A stretch of 64,000 bases of DNA from Nonomuraea jiangxiensis. GTDB taxonomy: Bacteria > Actinomycetota > Actinomycetes > Streptosporangiales > Streptosporangiaceae. The notes beneath the pieces were generated by a model, which was given only the letters and a program-made list of their open reading frames with translations, was not told the origin of the DNA and ran no database searches. Within the stretch, counting starts at the first letter, position 1. The number at the start of each line of letters is the position of its first letter. The stretch spans positions 1 through 64,000 of the forward strand of contig NZ_FNDJ01000013.1 of assembly GCF_900099965.1 (NCBI RefSeq). The letters run 5' to 3'. Shown here in pieces: positions 17,114-25,712 of this stretch. The position numbers and the translations under genes were made by a program.

Positions 17114-18076
17114 ATGTGGCTGACGTGGCGCGTCGCGACGGAGCGTGCGCTGTACGGCGAGGCGGGCTTCTACCTCCGGGAGCGCCCCTCGGGCCACTTC
17201 CGCACCTCGGTCAACGCCTCTGCGGCGTTCGCCGACGCGGTCGTGGCGCTGCTGGAAGAGGTGGACGCCGAGCTCGGCGGCCCGGACGTGCTCGACTTCG
17301 TCGACATCGGCGCGGGCGAGGGCCTGCTGGTCAGGCAGGTGCTCGACGCCGCCAAGCCCGCACTGCGCGATCGGCTGCGCCTCACGGCCGTCGACCTCTC
17401 CCCCAGGCCGGCCGGGCTGCCGGAGCGGATCGCCTGGCACGTGAACGTGCCCTCGGGCATCACCGGGCTGGCCATCGCCAACGAATGGCTCGACAACGTG
17501 CCACTCGACGTGGTGGAGCAGACGGCCGACGGACCCCGGTTGGTCATGGTCGACGTGCACACGGGCGAGGAGCGCATCGGCGGCCCGCCCCGGCCCGCCG
17601 ACCGGGCCTGGCTCGACCGGTGGTGGCCGCTGTCCCGGGTGGGCTCGCGGGCGGAGATCGGCTGGCCCAGGGACGAGGCCTGGGCCTCGGTCCTGCTACG
17701 CCTCACCAGGGGCCGGGCGATCGCCGTGGATTATGCACATCCTGTGGATAACCGTCCGCCCTGCGGCACGCTGACCGGTTACCGTGACGGCGCGGTCGTG
17801 GCCCCCATACCCGACGGGACCTGCGACATCACGGCTCACGTGGCGCTGGACTCGTGCGCGGAGGCGGGGCGGCGGGCCGGTGCGATATCCACAACCTTGT
17901 CCACACAGCGGGAGGCGCTGCGCGGGCTGGGGATCGTCGGCGCACGGCCGCCCCTCGACCTCGCCCGCACCGATCCGCGCGCCTACCTGCGGGCTCTGGC
18001 CAGGGCCTCGCAGGAGGGCGAGCTGATCGATCCGGCGGGGCTCGGCGGCTTCGGCTGGCTCACCCAGCGACGCTGA
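17114..18076 (+). CDS. MidA/NDUFAF7-family SAM-dependent methyltransferase
   Basis: 320 residues. Motif I is DFVDIGAGEGLLVRQVLDAA; the family hallmark IANEWLDNVPLDVVE matches the NE-x-x-D-x-x-P segment of MidA proteins, and SRAEIGWP and RAIAVDYAHP follow. The mitochondrial relative NDUFAF7 methylates an arginine of the complex I subunit NDUFS2, which is the homologue of NuoD. A lone NuoD paralogue is encoded 4.4 kb downstream (22442), suggesting a substrate. The ATG at 17114 has only a weak RBS. Its 3' end faces the P450 gene. Confidence 0.82.
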   Translation: MWLTWRVATERALYGEAGFYLRERPSGHFRTSVNASAAFADAVVALLEEVDAELGGPDVLDFVDIGAGEGLLVRQVLDAAKPALRDRLRLTAVDLSPRPAGLPERIAWHVNVPSGITGLAIANEWLDNVPLDVVEQTADGPRLVMVDVHTGEERIGGPPRPADRAWLDRWWPLSRVGSRAEIGWPRDEAWASVLLRLTRGRAIAVDYAHPVDNRPPCGTLTGYRDGAVVAPIPDGTCDITAHVALDSCAEAGRRAGAISTTLSTQREALRGLGIVGARPPLDLARTDPRAYLRALARASQEGELIDPAGLGGFGWLTQRR

Positions 18077-18101
18077 GCTCCGGCTCCCGTACCCGCCCTC
18101 C

Positions 18102-19295
18102 TCAGGTGGTGGCGGTCAGTTCCAGGGCGCGCAGGCCGCGGATGACGTAGCCGGGCTTCCACTCGGGCTCCTGCCGTAGCTCCAGCCCGGAGGTCCGGTC
18201 CAGGAGCGCGCCGAACGACTCCATGAGCTCGATGCGGGCCAGCGGCGCGCCCAGGCAGAAGTGGATCCCCGCCCCGAAGGAAATGTGCGGGTTGTCGGCG
18301 CGGCCCACGTCCAGCCGGTCCGGGTCCTCGAACACCGCCTGATCGCGGTTGGCCGAGCCGAACAGCAGCGCCACCTCCGAGCCGCGCGGGATCCCGACGC
18401 CGTGCACCTCGATGTCCTCCAGCACCCAGCGCTCGAACATCTGCAGCGGCGTGTCCCAGCGCATCAGCTCCTCCACCGCCGTGGGCAGCAGCGAGCGGTC
18501 CGCGCGCAGGCGGGCGAGCTCGGCGGGGTTCCTGAACAGCGCCCACCAGCCGTTGCCCGTGACGTTCACGGTGGCCTCGTGGCCGGCGTTCAGCAGCAGC
18601 ACGCAGGTGCCGACCAGCTCGTCGTCGGTGAGCTCGTCGATCCCGGCCAGCGCGCTGATCAGGTCGTCGCCCGGGCCGCGCCGGCGGTCGCGGGCCAGGG
18701 AGAGCAGGTAGCCGGCGAACTCCGACGCGGCGCGTACCGCGGTGTGCTGGGCCTCGGGGGTGGGGTTGAGCTCGTACATGCCGCAGATGTCGGCCGACCA
18801 GGGGCGCAGCAGGTGGCGGTCCTGGTCGGGGATGCCGAGCATCTCCGCGATCACGGTCACCGGGAGCGGCTCGGCGACCTCGGCGATCAGGTCGCCGCCG
18901 CCCTTCTCCACGAACGCGTCCACCAGGTCCCCGGCGATCGCGCGCACCCGGGGGCGCAGCGACTCGACCATGCGCGGCGTGAACGCCCTGGAGACCAGCC
19001 GGCGCAGCCTGGTGTGCACCGGCGGCTCCACGTCCAGCATGCCCGCCCTGATCACCCGCCAGAACGGCTCCTGGAACTCCGGCTCCGGCGGCCGGCCGAA
19101 CTCCTCGTGGGTGGCCACGTGCAGGTAGGACCGGCCCAGGCGGCGGTCCCGGAGCAGGGCGTTCACGTCGGCGTGCCGGGAGATCAGCCATTGGCCCGTC
19201 GGCTCGAAGTAGCTGACGGGGGCCTGGCGTCTCAGCTCGTCGTAGACCCGGTAGGGATGGGCCACGAACTCCGGGTTCCAAGGATCAAAATGCAC
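18102..19295 (-). CDS. cytochrome P450
   Basis: 397-residue soluble heme monooxygenase; substrate unknown. The helix I oxygen-binding motif is LNAGHEATVN, the ExxR motif lies in VEELMR, and heme ligand Cys347 is in FGAGIHFCLGAPLAR, so all key parts are present, unlike the remnant at 7989. The start is a GTG at 19295 whose first base is the last base of the terC stop (TAGTG), implying translational coupling; the nearest GGAGG lies about 18 nt upstream. No ferredoxin or reductase gene is adjacent. Confidence 0.92.
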   Translation of the reverse strand: MHFDPWNPEFVAHPYRVYDELRRQAPVSYFEPTGQWLISRHADVNALLRDRRLGRSYLHVATHEEFGRPPEPEFQEPFWRVIRAGMLDVEPPVHTRLRRLVSRAFTPRMVESLRPRVRAIAGDLVDAFVEKGGGDLIAEVAEPLPVTVIAEMLGIPDQDRHLLRPWSADICGMYELNPTPEAQHTAVRAASEFAGYLLSLARDRRRGPGDDLISALAGIDELTDDELVGTCVLLLNAGHEATVNVTGNGWWALFRNPAELARLRADRSLLPTAVEELMRWDTPLQMFERWVLEDIEVHGVGIPRGSEVALLFGSANRDQAVFEDPDRLDVGRADNPHISFGAGIHFCLGAPLARIELMESFGALLDRTSGLELRQEPEWKPGYVIRGLRALELTATT

Positions 19296-20068
19296 TATTT
19301 CATAGTAGAAGTGGCCCCTTCCTCCGGAGCGTCCTTCTCGGTCCCGGCCACCCGCTTGCCCTGCCTGCTGCGCATCCGGATGTTCAGCAACTCCACGACG
19401 ACCGAGAACGCCATCGCGAAGTAGATGTAGCCCTTGGGGATGTGCTGGTCCAGGCCCTCGGCGACGAGCACCATGCCGATCAGCACCAGGAACGACAGCG
19501 CCAGCATCTTGACGCTCGGATGCTTGTCCACGAACCTGCTGATCGGCCCCGAGGCGAACAACATCACCAGCACCGACACCACGACCGCCGCGATCATCAC
19601 GCCGAGCTCGTCGACCATGCCGACGGCGGTGATGACCGAGTCCAGCGAGAACACGATGTCGAGCAGCATGATCTGCACGATCACGGAGGTGAAGGAGACG
19701 CCGGCGGCCTTGCCGCCGTCCTTGCCGTGCGCGGTGTCCATGCTGTGGCTGATCTCGGTGACGCTCTTGGCCAGCAGGAACAGGCCGCCGAGCAGCAGGA
19801 TCAGGTCTCGTCCCGAGATGCCCTGGCCTAAGACGGTGAACAGGGGCTCGGTGAGGCGTACCACCCAGGACAGGCCGAACAGCAGGAGCAGACGGCTGAT
19901 GAGGGCGGCGGCCAGACCCAGGACGCGGGCCCTGTCCCGCTGTTCCGGCGGGAGTTTCCCGGCCAGGATGGAGATGAAGATGATGTTGTCGATCCCTAGG
20001 ACGATCTCCAGGGCGACGAGGGTGAAGAAGCCGATCCAGATCTGGGGGTCGGTCACCCAGTCCAACAT
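19295..20068 (-). CDS. TerC family integral membrane protein
   Basis: 257 residues with about seven membrane helices. The family's acidic transport residues lie in LEIVLGIDNIIFISIL and LLDIVFSLDSVITAVG, two inverted-repeat halves. TerC/Alx proteins export Mn(II) or load metal onto secreted proteins; the tellurite label is historical. ATG 20068 follows GGAGGTG at a 6-nt spacing. It is coupled to the P450 gene downstream. Confidence 0.92.
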   Translation of the reverse strand: MLDWVTDPQIWIGFFTLVALEIVLGIDNIIFISILAGKLPPEQRDRARVLGLAAALISRLLLLFGLSWVVRLTEPLFTVLGQGISGRDLILLLGGLFLLAKSVTEISHSMDTAHGKDGGKAAGVSFTSVIVQIMLLDIVFSLDSVITAVGMVDELGVMIAAVVVSVLVMLFASGPISRFVDKHPSVKMLALSFLVLIGMVLVAEGLDQHIPKGYIYFAMAFSVVVELLNIRMRSRQGKRVAGTEKDAPEEGATSTMK

Positions 20069-20179
20069 CCGCGCACCTCCAAGGCTCGTGATGGGTTTCC
20101 CGGTAGCAACGAGCAGGCGACTGCATAAGTTCGCGGGGTTGCGATATACGGCAGGGTGTCGGTTATAGTGCGGTTCGTA

Positions 20180-20265
20180 GGTCATGAGTGCCAGCGACAA
20201 GCCCCGGCTAGCTGGCCGGCAACCCTCGCGTCCGCGGCGGGGTGCCCCGGGTGAAGACCTGGTCC
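20180..20265 (+). promoter_or_regulatory. SAM-IV riboswitch
   Basis: The conserved blocks GGTCATGAGTGCCAGCG, AAGCCCCGGCTAGCTGG, CCGGCAACCCTC, GGGGTGCCCCGGGTGAAGACC fit the SAM-IV class of actinobacteria; GGTC (20180) can pair with GACC (20256) as P1. Further elements probably extend to about 20300. A hairpin GGGGTC-CGAT-GACCCC (20310-20325) abuts the Shine-Dalgarno GAGGAG of the downstream gene, suggesting control of translation initiation. High SAM is expected to repress. Confidence 0.9.
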
Positions 20266-20337
20266 GTCACGCGGTGTGGCGGGCAAGCGCGGGCTCCGTG
20301 GCTGCACCAGGGGTCCGATGACCCCGAGGAGAGTGCT

Positions 20338-21675
20338 GTGCCCACGCTGACGATCTTCAACTCCGCCCCGGCCGAGACCGCGGCGCAGACCCCCGCCGCC
20401 GCGGAGCGCCCGCTCCCCGCCGTGCTGGGCGCCGACCTGGAGGTGCCGGTCAAGGGCGGGCGGCTCGTCGGCTATGCCAACCTGGACTACGCCGCCAGCG
20501 CCCCCTGTCTGGAGCCGGTCAACGCGGCCGTCGCCGCGGCGCTCCCGGCCTACTCCAGCGTGCACCGCGGCGCGGGCTACGCCTCCCAGCTCACCACCGC
20601 CAGGTACGAGCAGGCACGCCACACGGTGAGGGCGTTCGTCGGCGCCCGCCCCGACGATGCCGTGATCTTCACCCGCAACACCACCGACGCCACGAACCTG
20701 CTGGCCCGCTGCCTCCCCGCGGGCACCACCGCCGTGGTCTTCGACACCGAGCACCACGCCTCCTTGCTGCCCTGGCAGCGGTCCGTACGGCTGGCGCCGC
20801 CCCCGCTCCCCGGCTCGGCCGTCCGCGCCGCCGACGAGGCGCTGGCCGGGATCGACGGCCCGAAGCTGCTCGTGGTGACCGCCGCCTCGAACGTCACTGG
20901 CGAGCTGTGGCCCATCGCCGCCCTTGCCCACATCGCGCACCGGCACGGGGCCCGGATCCTGGTGGACGCGGCGCAGCTCGTACCGCATCGGCAGCTCAAC
21001 CTGACGGCGCTCGACCTGGACTACGTGGTCTTCTCCGGACACAAGCTGTACGCGCCCTTCGGCGCCGGGGCGCTGGTCGGCCGGCGTGACTGGCTGGCCG
21101 AGGGCGAGCCGTACCTCAAGGGCGGCGGCGCGGTGCGCTCGGTCGGGGACGCGGCCGGCGGCGAGGTGGACTGGCACGACGACCCCGAGCCGCGGCACGA
21201 GGCGGGCACCCCGAACGTACTGGGCGCCATCGCGCTGGCCGCCGCCTGCGACGCGCTCAGCGCCACCGGCTGGACCGCACTCGTACGCGAGGAGGAGCGC
21301 CTGATCGCCCGGCTGCGGGCCGGGCTGGCCACCATCGAGGGGGTACGCGAGCTGTCGCTGTGGGGAGAGGACCACCCGCGCGTCGGCATCGTGTCGTTCA
21401 CCGTGGCCGGGCACTCCGCCCGCGAGGTGGCCGAGCTCCTGTCCGGCGAGTACGGCATCGGCGTGCGTGACGGGAAGTTCTGCGCGCACCCGTTCGTCCG
21501 GCACCTGCTGAGCACCACCGAGCGCAGGAGCCCGGCCGGAGGGCGCGACCATGGGCACGCGGGCGGTTGCGAGGACGGCACGGACTCGGCGGTACGCGCC
21601 TCGATCGGCCTCGGGACGACGCAGGAGCACGTGGACCGGTTGATCGAGGCCGTACGGGACCTCGCCGCACGTTAG
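20338..21675 (+). CDS. class V aminotransferase / cysteine desulfurase-like PLP enzyme
   Basis: 445 residues. The fold-type I PLP enzyme shows the substrate and cofactor segments NLDYAASAP, TRNTTDATNLL and EHHASLLPW, the Schiff-base lysine in VFSGHKLYAPFGAGAL, and a cysteine in DGKFCAHPFVRH at the place of the desulfurase catalytic loop. It is related to SufS/Csd but not in a suf operon. The SAM-IV riboswitch upstream places it in sulfur metabolism; it may release sulfur from cysteine or a related thiol. GTG 20338 has GAGGAG 6 nt upstream. Its last four bases overlap the convergent doxX gene. Confidence 0.88.
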   Translation: MPTLTIFNSAPAETAAQTPAAAERPLPAVLGADLEVPVKGGRLVGYANLDYAASAPCLEPVNAAVAAALPAYSSVHRGAGYASQLTTARYEQARHTVRAFVGARPDDAVIFTRNTTDATNLLARCLPAGTTAVVFDTEHHASLLPWQRSVRLAPPPLPGSAVRAADEALAGIDGPKLLVVTAASNVTGELWPIAALAHIAHRHGARILVDAAQLVPHRQLNLTALDLDYVVFSGHKLYAPFGAGALVGRRDWLAEGEPYLKGGGAVRSVGDAAGGEVDWHDDPEPRHEAGTPNVLGAIALAAACDALSATGWTALVREEERLIARLRAGLATIEGVRELSLWGEDHPRVGIVSFTVAGHSAREVAELLSGEYGIGVRDGKFCAHPFVRHLLSTTERRSPAGGRDHGHAGGCEDGTDSAVRASIGLGTTQEHVDRLIEAVRDLAAR

Positions 21676-22319
21676 CGGTTCGGGGGTTTGCGGTGCTCCG
21701 GCGGCTCGTCGGCGATCAGCGCGTCGATGTCGCGCATGTCCTGGTCGTTGAGCCTGGGGGAGCCCGACGGGGCCTGCTGCCTGGGCACGTGGGGGCGCTC
21801 CATGGGCTGAGTGGGGGCGGGTGTCGTCGGGCCGCCCTCCTGGGTGGGCTCGACCTGGCGGACCGGCGCGTGGGCGGCGAGCTCCTCCTCGGCGACACGC
21901 CGCTCGGCGCGCCGGCGGAAGATCGCGTTGAACAGCCCGTCGAGCCCCAGCCGGCCCCCGCCCAGGGTCAGGAACAGCAGGGTCAGCGCACCGAGCGCGC
22001 CCGCGAGCTCCCAGCCGTTGTCGGCGGTCATCACCCCTTCGGCCCCGTGCACGAACGTCATCGCGGCGAGCATGCCGATGAACAGCAGCAGCGCCACCGG
22101 GCGTACCAGCAGGCCGACGATCAGCAGGAGGCCGCCGATGGTCTCGACGACGGTGGTGTATCCGGTGGCGAGTTCGGGCACCGCGACGCCCATGTCCTTG
22201 AACTGCTGGGCCGTGGCGCCGAAGCCGCTCCGCCACTTCTCCCAACCGTGGACCAGGAAGATCACGCCCGTTGTCAACCGGGTGATCAACGCCGCGACAT
22301 CGAAAAGAACTCGCTTCAT
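21672..22319 (-). CDS. DoxX family membrane protein
   Basis: 215 residues. Four membrane helices in the first 130 residues (ITRLTTGVIFLVHGWEKW, VETIGGLLLIVGLLVRP, ALLLFIGMLAAMTFVHG, GALGALTLLFLTLGGG) match the DoxX fold, followed by a charged, proline-rich cytoplasmic tail. DoxX proteins are linked to quinone-dependent redox and oxidative-stress defence in mycobacteria; the substrate here is not known. ATG 22319. Divergent from nuoD. Confidence 0.85.
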   Translation of the reverse strand: MKRVLFDVAALITRLTTGVIFLVHGWEKWRSGFGATAQQFKDMGVAVPELATGYTTVVETIGGLLLIVGLLVRPVALLLFIGMLAAMTFVHGAEGVMTADNGWELAGALGALTLLFLTLGGGRLGLDGLFNAIFRRRAERRVAEEELAAHAPVRQVEPTQEGGPTTPAPTQPMERPHVPRQQAPSGSPRLNDQDMRDIDALIADEPPEHRKPPNR

Positions 22320-22441
22320 AGTGTTTTCTCCCCCTGTTACCGATATTCCTCCCCCTGTCCTTCTTCGGGATGCGTTGCCGTACTATCTCTTGACCCTCCC
22401 CCGCGCTGGATCATCAACCGGGACGGTGGCAGCATTGCCAT

Positions 22442-23587
22442 ATGACGGAACGTGTGGTCGGGATCGGCGCGGGCGCGAAAGAGCTGGCCACCGAGGACAT
22501 GATCCTCAACATCGGGCCCCAGCATCCGTCCACGCACGGCGTGCTCAGGCTCCGGCTGACGCTGGACGGCGAGCGGATCGCCACCGCCGAGCCGATCGTC
22601 GGCTACATGCACCGGGGCGCGGAGAAGCTGTTCGAGGTCCGCGACTACCGGCAGATCATCATGCTGGCCAACCGGCACGACTGGCTGTCGGGCTTCGCCA
22701 ACGAGCTGGGCGTGGTGCTGGCCGCCGAACGCCTGCTCGGCATGGAGCCGCCGGTCAGGGCCGTATGGGCGCGCACGCTGCTGGCCGAGCTCAACCGGGT
22801 GCTCAACCACCTCATGTTCCTCGGCTCCTACCCGCTGGAGCTGGGCGCGATCACGCCGCTGTTCTACTCCTTCAACGAGCGCGAGCGCATCCAGGCCGTC
22901 ATGGAGGAGATCTCCGGCGGGCGCATGCACTACATGTTCAACCGGGTCGGCGGGCTCAAGGAGGATCTGCCGCTGGGCTGGCTCGACCGGGTGTCGGCGA
23001 CGGTCGCGGAGACCCGGCGCCGGGTGCCCGACATCGAGAATCTCATCCTGCACAACGAGATCTTCGTCGCCCGCACCAAGGGCGTCGGCGTGCTCACCCG
23101 CGAACAGATCATGCAGTACGGCGTCAGCGGCCCCATCGCCCGCGCCTCGGGCGTCGACTTCGACCTGCGCCGTGACGACCCCTACCTGGCCTACCCCGAG
23201 CTGCCCGTGAAGGTCGTCACCCGCGACGGCGGCGACTGCCACGCCCGGTTCGAGGTGCTGCTCGAACAGCTCAAGGTCTCGCTCGACCTCGCCGACGCCT
23301 GCGTCGACCGGTTGCGCTCGCTCCCGCCCGGGCCGATCAACCAGCGGTTGCCCAAGGTGCTCAAGGTGCCGGAGGGGCACACGTACGCGTGGACGGAGAA
23401 CCCGCTCGGCATCAACGGCTACTACCTCGTCTCCAAGGGGGACAAGACGCCGTGGCGGCTCAAGCTCCGCTCCGCCTCCTACAACAACATCCAGGTGCTG
23501 CGCGAGATGCTGCCAGGACATCTGGTCGCCGACATGGTGGCCATTCTCGGATCAATGTTCTTCGTCGTGGGTGACATCGACAAGTGA
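22442..23587 (+). CDS. nuoD: orphan NADH-quinone oxidoreductase subunit D (NuoD paralogue)
   Basis: 381-residue 49-kDa-type subunit, the quinone-site protein of complex I. Present are NIGPQHPSTHGVLRL, GYMHRGAEKL, ELNRVLNHLMFLG and DPYLAYPELPVKV. No other nuo gene is near, so it is a second copy separate from a full nuo operon. In the quinone pocket the usual DY reads DW (NRHDWLSGF), a change that would affect quinone contact. Such lone NuoD copies recur in actinomycetes. It ends in a GTGA overlap with the next gene. Role could be a substitute subunit or a hydrogenase-like function; not resolved. Confidence 0.9.
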   Translation: MTERVVGIGAGAKELATEDMILNIGPQHPSTHGVLRLRLTLDGERIATAEPIVGYMHRGAEKLFEVRDYRQIIMLANRHDWLSGFANELGVVLAAERLLGMEPPVRAVWARTLLAELNRVLNHLMFLGSYPLELGAITPLFYSFNERERIQAVMEEISGGRMHYMFNRVGGLKEDLPLGWLDRVSATVAETRRRVPDIENLILHNEIFVARTKGVGVLTREQIMQYGVSGPIARASGVDFDLRRDDPYLAYPELPVKVVTRDGGDCHARFEVLLEQLKVSLDLADACVDRLRSLPPGPINQRLPKVLKVPEGHTYAWTENPLGINGYYLVSKGDKTPWRLKLRSASYNNIQVLREMLPGHLVADMVAILGSMFFVVGDIDK

Positions 23588-24702
23588 GCACCATCGCCCC
23601 AACAGAGCGTGACAAGTACGTCGACTGGCTCCGCGCGCTGAGCCTGATCGTGGTGGTCCTGTGGCACTGGGCCTTCACCATCCTGCAGTGGAAGCCGCAC
23701 GGCCCGGAGCCCACCAGCCCGCTGGGCTTCACCTCCGGGCTGTGGATCCTCACCTGGCTGCTGCAGGTGCTGCCGCTGTTCTTCTACGTCGGCGGGCACG
23801 TGCACCTGCTGTCCTGGGAGCGGGCCAGGGCGCGGGGCGTCGGACTCGGCTCGTTCGTCCTGCGGCGCATCCGGGCGCTGGCTTTACCGGCTCTCTTCCT
23901 GTGCGGGGTGTGGATCTCCATCGGAGCGGTGGTAACGCTCACATTCGGCGTGGACTGGATGTGGCGGGTGGTGCTGCTGGTGCTCAGCCCGCTCTGGTTC
24001 CTCGGCGTCTACCTGATGCTGATCGCGCTGCTGCCGGTGGCGCTCTGGCTGCACCGGCGCTACGACGTGCTGGCCCTCATCTGGCTCGGCGGCGCGGCGC
24101 TGGTGGTGGACGTCATCCGCTTCCGCTACGGGATCGACTGGGCCGGCTGGCTCAACATGCTGCTCATCTGGGGGCTGGCCCACCAGGCCGGGCTCTTCTA
24201 CGACCGGGTCGTCATCCTGCCCAGGCGCTATGACATCGCCCTGCTGTGGACGGGGCTGTTCGCCCTGTTCGGCCTGGTCTACTCGGGCATCTACCCCGGC
24301 TCGATGGTGGGCGTGCCCGGCGACAAGTGGTCGAACATGGCGCCGCCGACGTTCGTGATCGTGGCCCTGCTGCTCTTCCAGATCGGCCTGGTGGAGGTGC
24401 TGCGGCCGGCCATGGAGCGGGTCCTGGAACGACCGGGCTGGCGCCGGGTCAACGACTTCATCAACCGGTACGCGCTGTCGCTCTTCCTGTTCCACACGAC
24501 GGGGATGGCCATCTCGCTGGGGCTGTCGTGGTGGTTGTTCGGCACTCTGGGCGACAAGATCCCGCCGGACCTGAAGTGGTGGCTGGAGCGTCCCATCGCC
24601 ATCATCGGCCCGCTGATCTGCACCACCCCGGTCATCTACCTCTTCAGCCGCCGCCGTACACCCGTCAAACACCCGCATGACAGAAGTTCAACACCCGGCT
24701 AG
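23584..24702 (+). CDS. acyltransferase family 3 membrane protein
   Basis: 372 residues with about ten membrane helices. The N-terminal YVDWLRALSLIVVVLWHWAF carries the Arg and the histidine of the acyltransferase-3 active site. Members O-acylate sugars, lipids or wall polymers, with an acyl donor from the cytoplasm. It begins at the GTG that overlaps the nuoD stop (GTGA), so it is translationally coupled to it; the functional link is unexplained. The C-terminus is short and basic. Confidence 0.85.
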   Translation: MSTIAPTERDKYVDWLRALSLIVVVLWHWAFTILQWKPHGPEPTSPLGFTSGLWILTWLLQVLPLFFYVGGHVHLLSWERARARGVGLGSFVLRRIRALALPALFLCGVWISIGAVVTLTFGVDWMWRVVLLVLSPLWFLGVYLMLIALLPVALWLHRRYDVLALIWLGGAALVVDVIRFRYGIDWAGWLNMLLIWGLAHQAGLFYDRVVILPRRYDIALLWTGLFALFGLVYSGIYPGSMVGVPGDKWSNMAPPTFVIVALLLFQIGLVEVLRPAMERVLERPGWRRVNDFINRYALSLFLFHTTGMAISLGLSWWLFGTLGDKIPPDLKWWLERPIAIIGPLICTTPVIYLFSRRRTPVKHPHDRSSTPG

Positions 24703-24747
24703 CCAGGCCCGGGGCCGATGCCGAGAGGCCGGCCAGGCCGTCGCACG

Positions 24748-25212
24748 TTACTTGGGCTTGTGACGCTCCGCCTCGTCCGGACCCTTCGGGATGCGGCAGG
24801 AGTGCTCCAGGAAGAGGGCGGCGCAGACGAGCACGACACACGACACGAACGAGCCCGCGGCGATGAAGAACTCGCCCCGCGGCGTCTGCCGGTCGAAGAG
24901 CTGCACCGTGTAGAGCGCGAAACCGGCGAACATCCCGCCGAAGAACGCCCCCGCGTACGCCGACGCCTTCGCCAGCGCCGCCAGCCGGGCCACCGCCAGC
25001 GGCTCCACCGGCTTGGTGCCCGGCTTTCTGGCGATCCTGGCCCGAGTCGCCCAGGCACTGTAACCCTCGCCCAGGGCCAGCAGCAGGATCGTGGGGATGG
25101 CGGTCCACGGCATGAGCGGCAGCTCGGAATAGAACGGCCTGATCGCCGCCCACGCGATCAGCGCGACGACGATGACGATGCCGACCAGGTGGCCCGGATG
25201 CGTCGGCCTCAA
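24748..25212 (-). CDS. DUF3180 membrane protein
   Basis: 154 residues with four predicted membrane helices and a basic loop between helices 2 and 3. It belongs to the actinobacterial DUF3180 group that follows folK almost invariably; the function is unknown. The start is a TTG at 25212 overlapping the folK stop by TTGA, so it is translationally coupled. Last gene of the folate operon. Confidence 0.85.
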   Translation of the reverse strand: MRPTHPGHLVGIVIVVALIAWAAIRPFYSELPLMPWTAIPTILLLALGEGYSAWATRARIARKPGTKPVEPLAVARLAALAKASAYAGAFFGGMFAGFALYTVQLFDRQTPRGEFFIAAGSFVSCVVLVCAALFLEHSCRIPKGPDEAERHKPK

Positions 25213-25712
25213 TCGGGCCCCTGCAGCTTCAGGTCCTCGCGCAGGCGTACGCCCTCGACGTCGAGGCCCGCCAGCAGGTCGGCCACCCGGCCGTGGCCGG
25301 GCACCTCACCCTCGGGGTCGGCCTGCGACCACGGCACCAGCACGAACGCGCGCTCGTGCACGAGAGGATGTGGCAGCGTCAGGTCGGGGTCGTCGCAGAC
25401 CGTGTCGCCCACCACGATCAGGTCGATGTCGAGCGTACGCGGCCCCCAGCGCTCGACGCGAACCCGGCCGAAGGCGTTCTCGACGCTCTGCGCGCGCTCC
25501 AGGAGCGTACGCGGCGGCAGGGTGGTCTCGGCGACCACGACCGCGTTGAGGTAGGGCCGCTGCCCCTCGGGCCCTCCGACCGGATCGGTCTCGTAGACCG
25601 GGGACGCCCGGACGAAATCCAGCCCCGGGGCGTCGAACAGGGAGTCCAGCGCATCCTGCAGGGTCTCGAACCGGCTCCCGAGGTTGCTGCCCAGCGCGAG
25701 GACGGCCTTCAT
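25209..25712 (-). CDS. folK: 2-amino-4-hydroxy-6-hydroxymethyldihydropteridine pyrophosphokinase
   Basis: 167-residue HPPK that transfers pyrophosphate from ATP to the pterin alcohol in folate synthesis. Signature parts are the N-terminal VLALGSNLGSR, the YETDPVGGP loop, and WGPRTLDIDLIV with the metal-binding DIDL. ATG 25712 (GGAGG upstream) overlaps the stop of a small spacer ORF by ATGA. The upstream frame extension belongs to the repeated spacer. Confidence 0.95.
   Translation of the reverse strand: MKAVLALGSNLGSRFETLQDALDSLFDAPGLDFVRASPVYETDPVGGPEGQRPYLNAVVVAETTLPPRTLLERAQSVENAFGRVRVERWGPRTLDIDLIVVGDTVCDDPDLTLPHPLVHERAFVLVPWSQADPEGEVPGHGRVADLLAGLDVEGVRLREDLKLQGPD

Noticed and set aside
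18102..20126. A single 674-codon frame covering terC and the P450 gene
   Set aside because: The first part is the shifted reading of terC and is Arg/Pro-rich. The P450 proper starts at the GTG of the TAGTG overlap.
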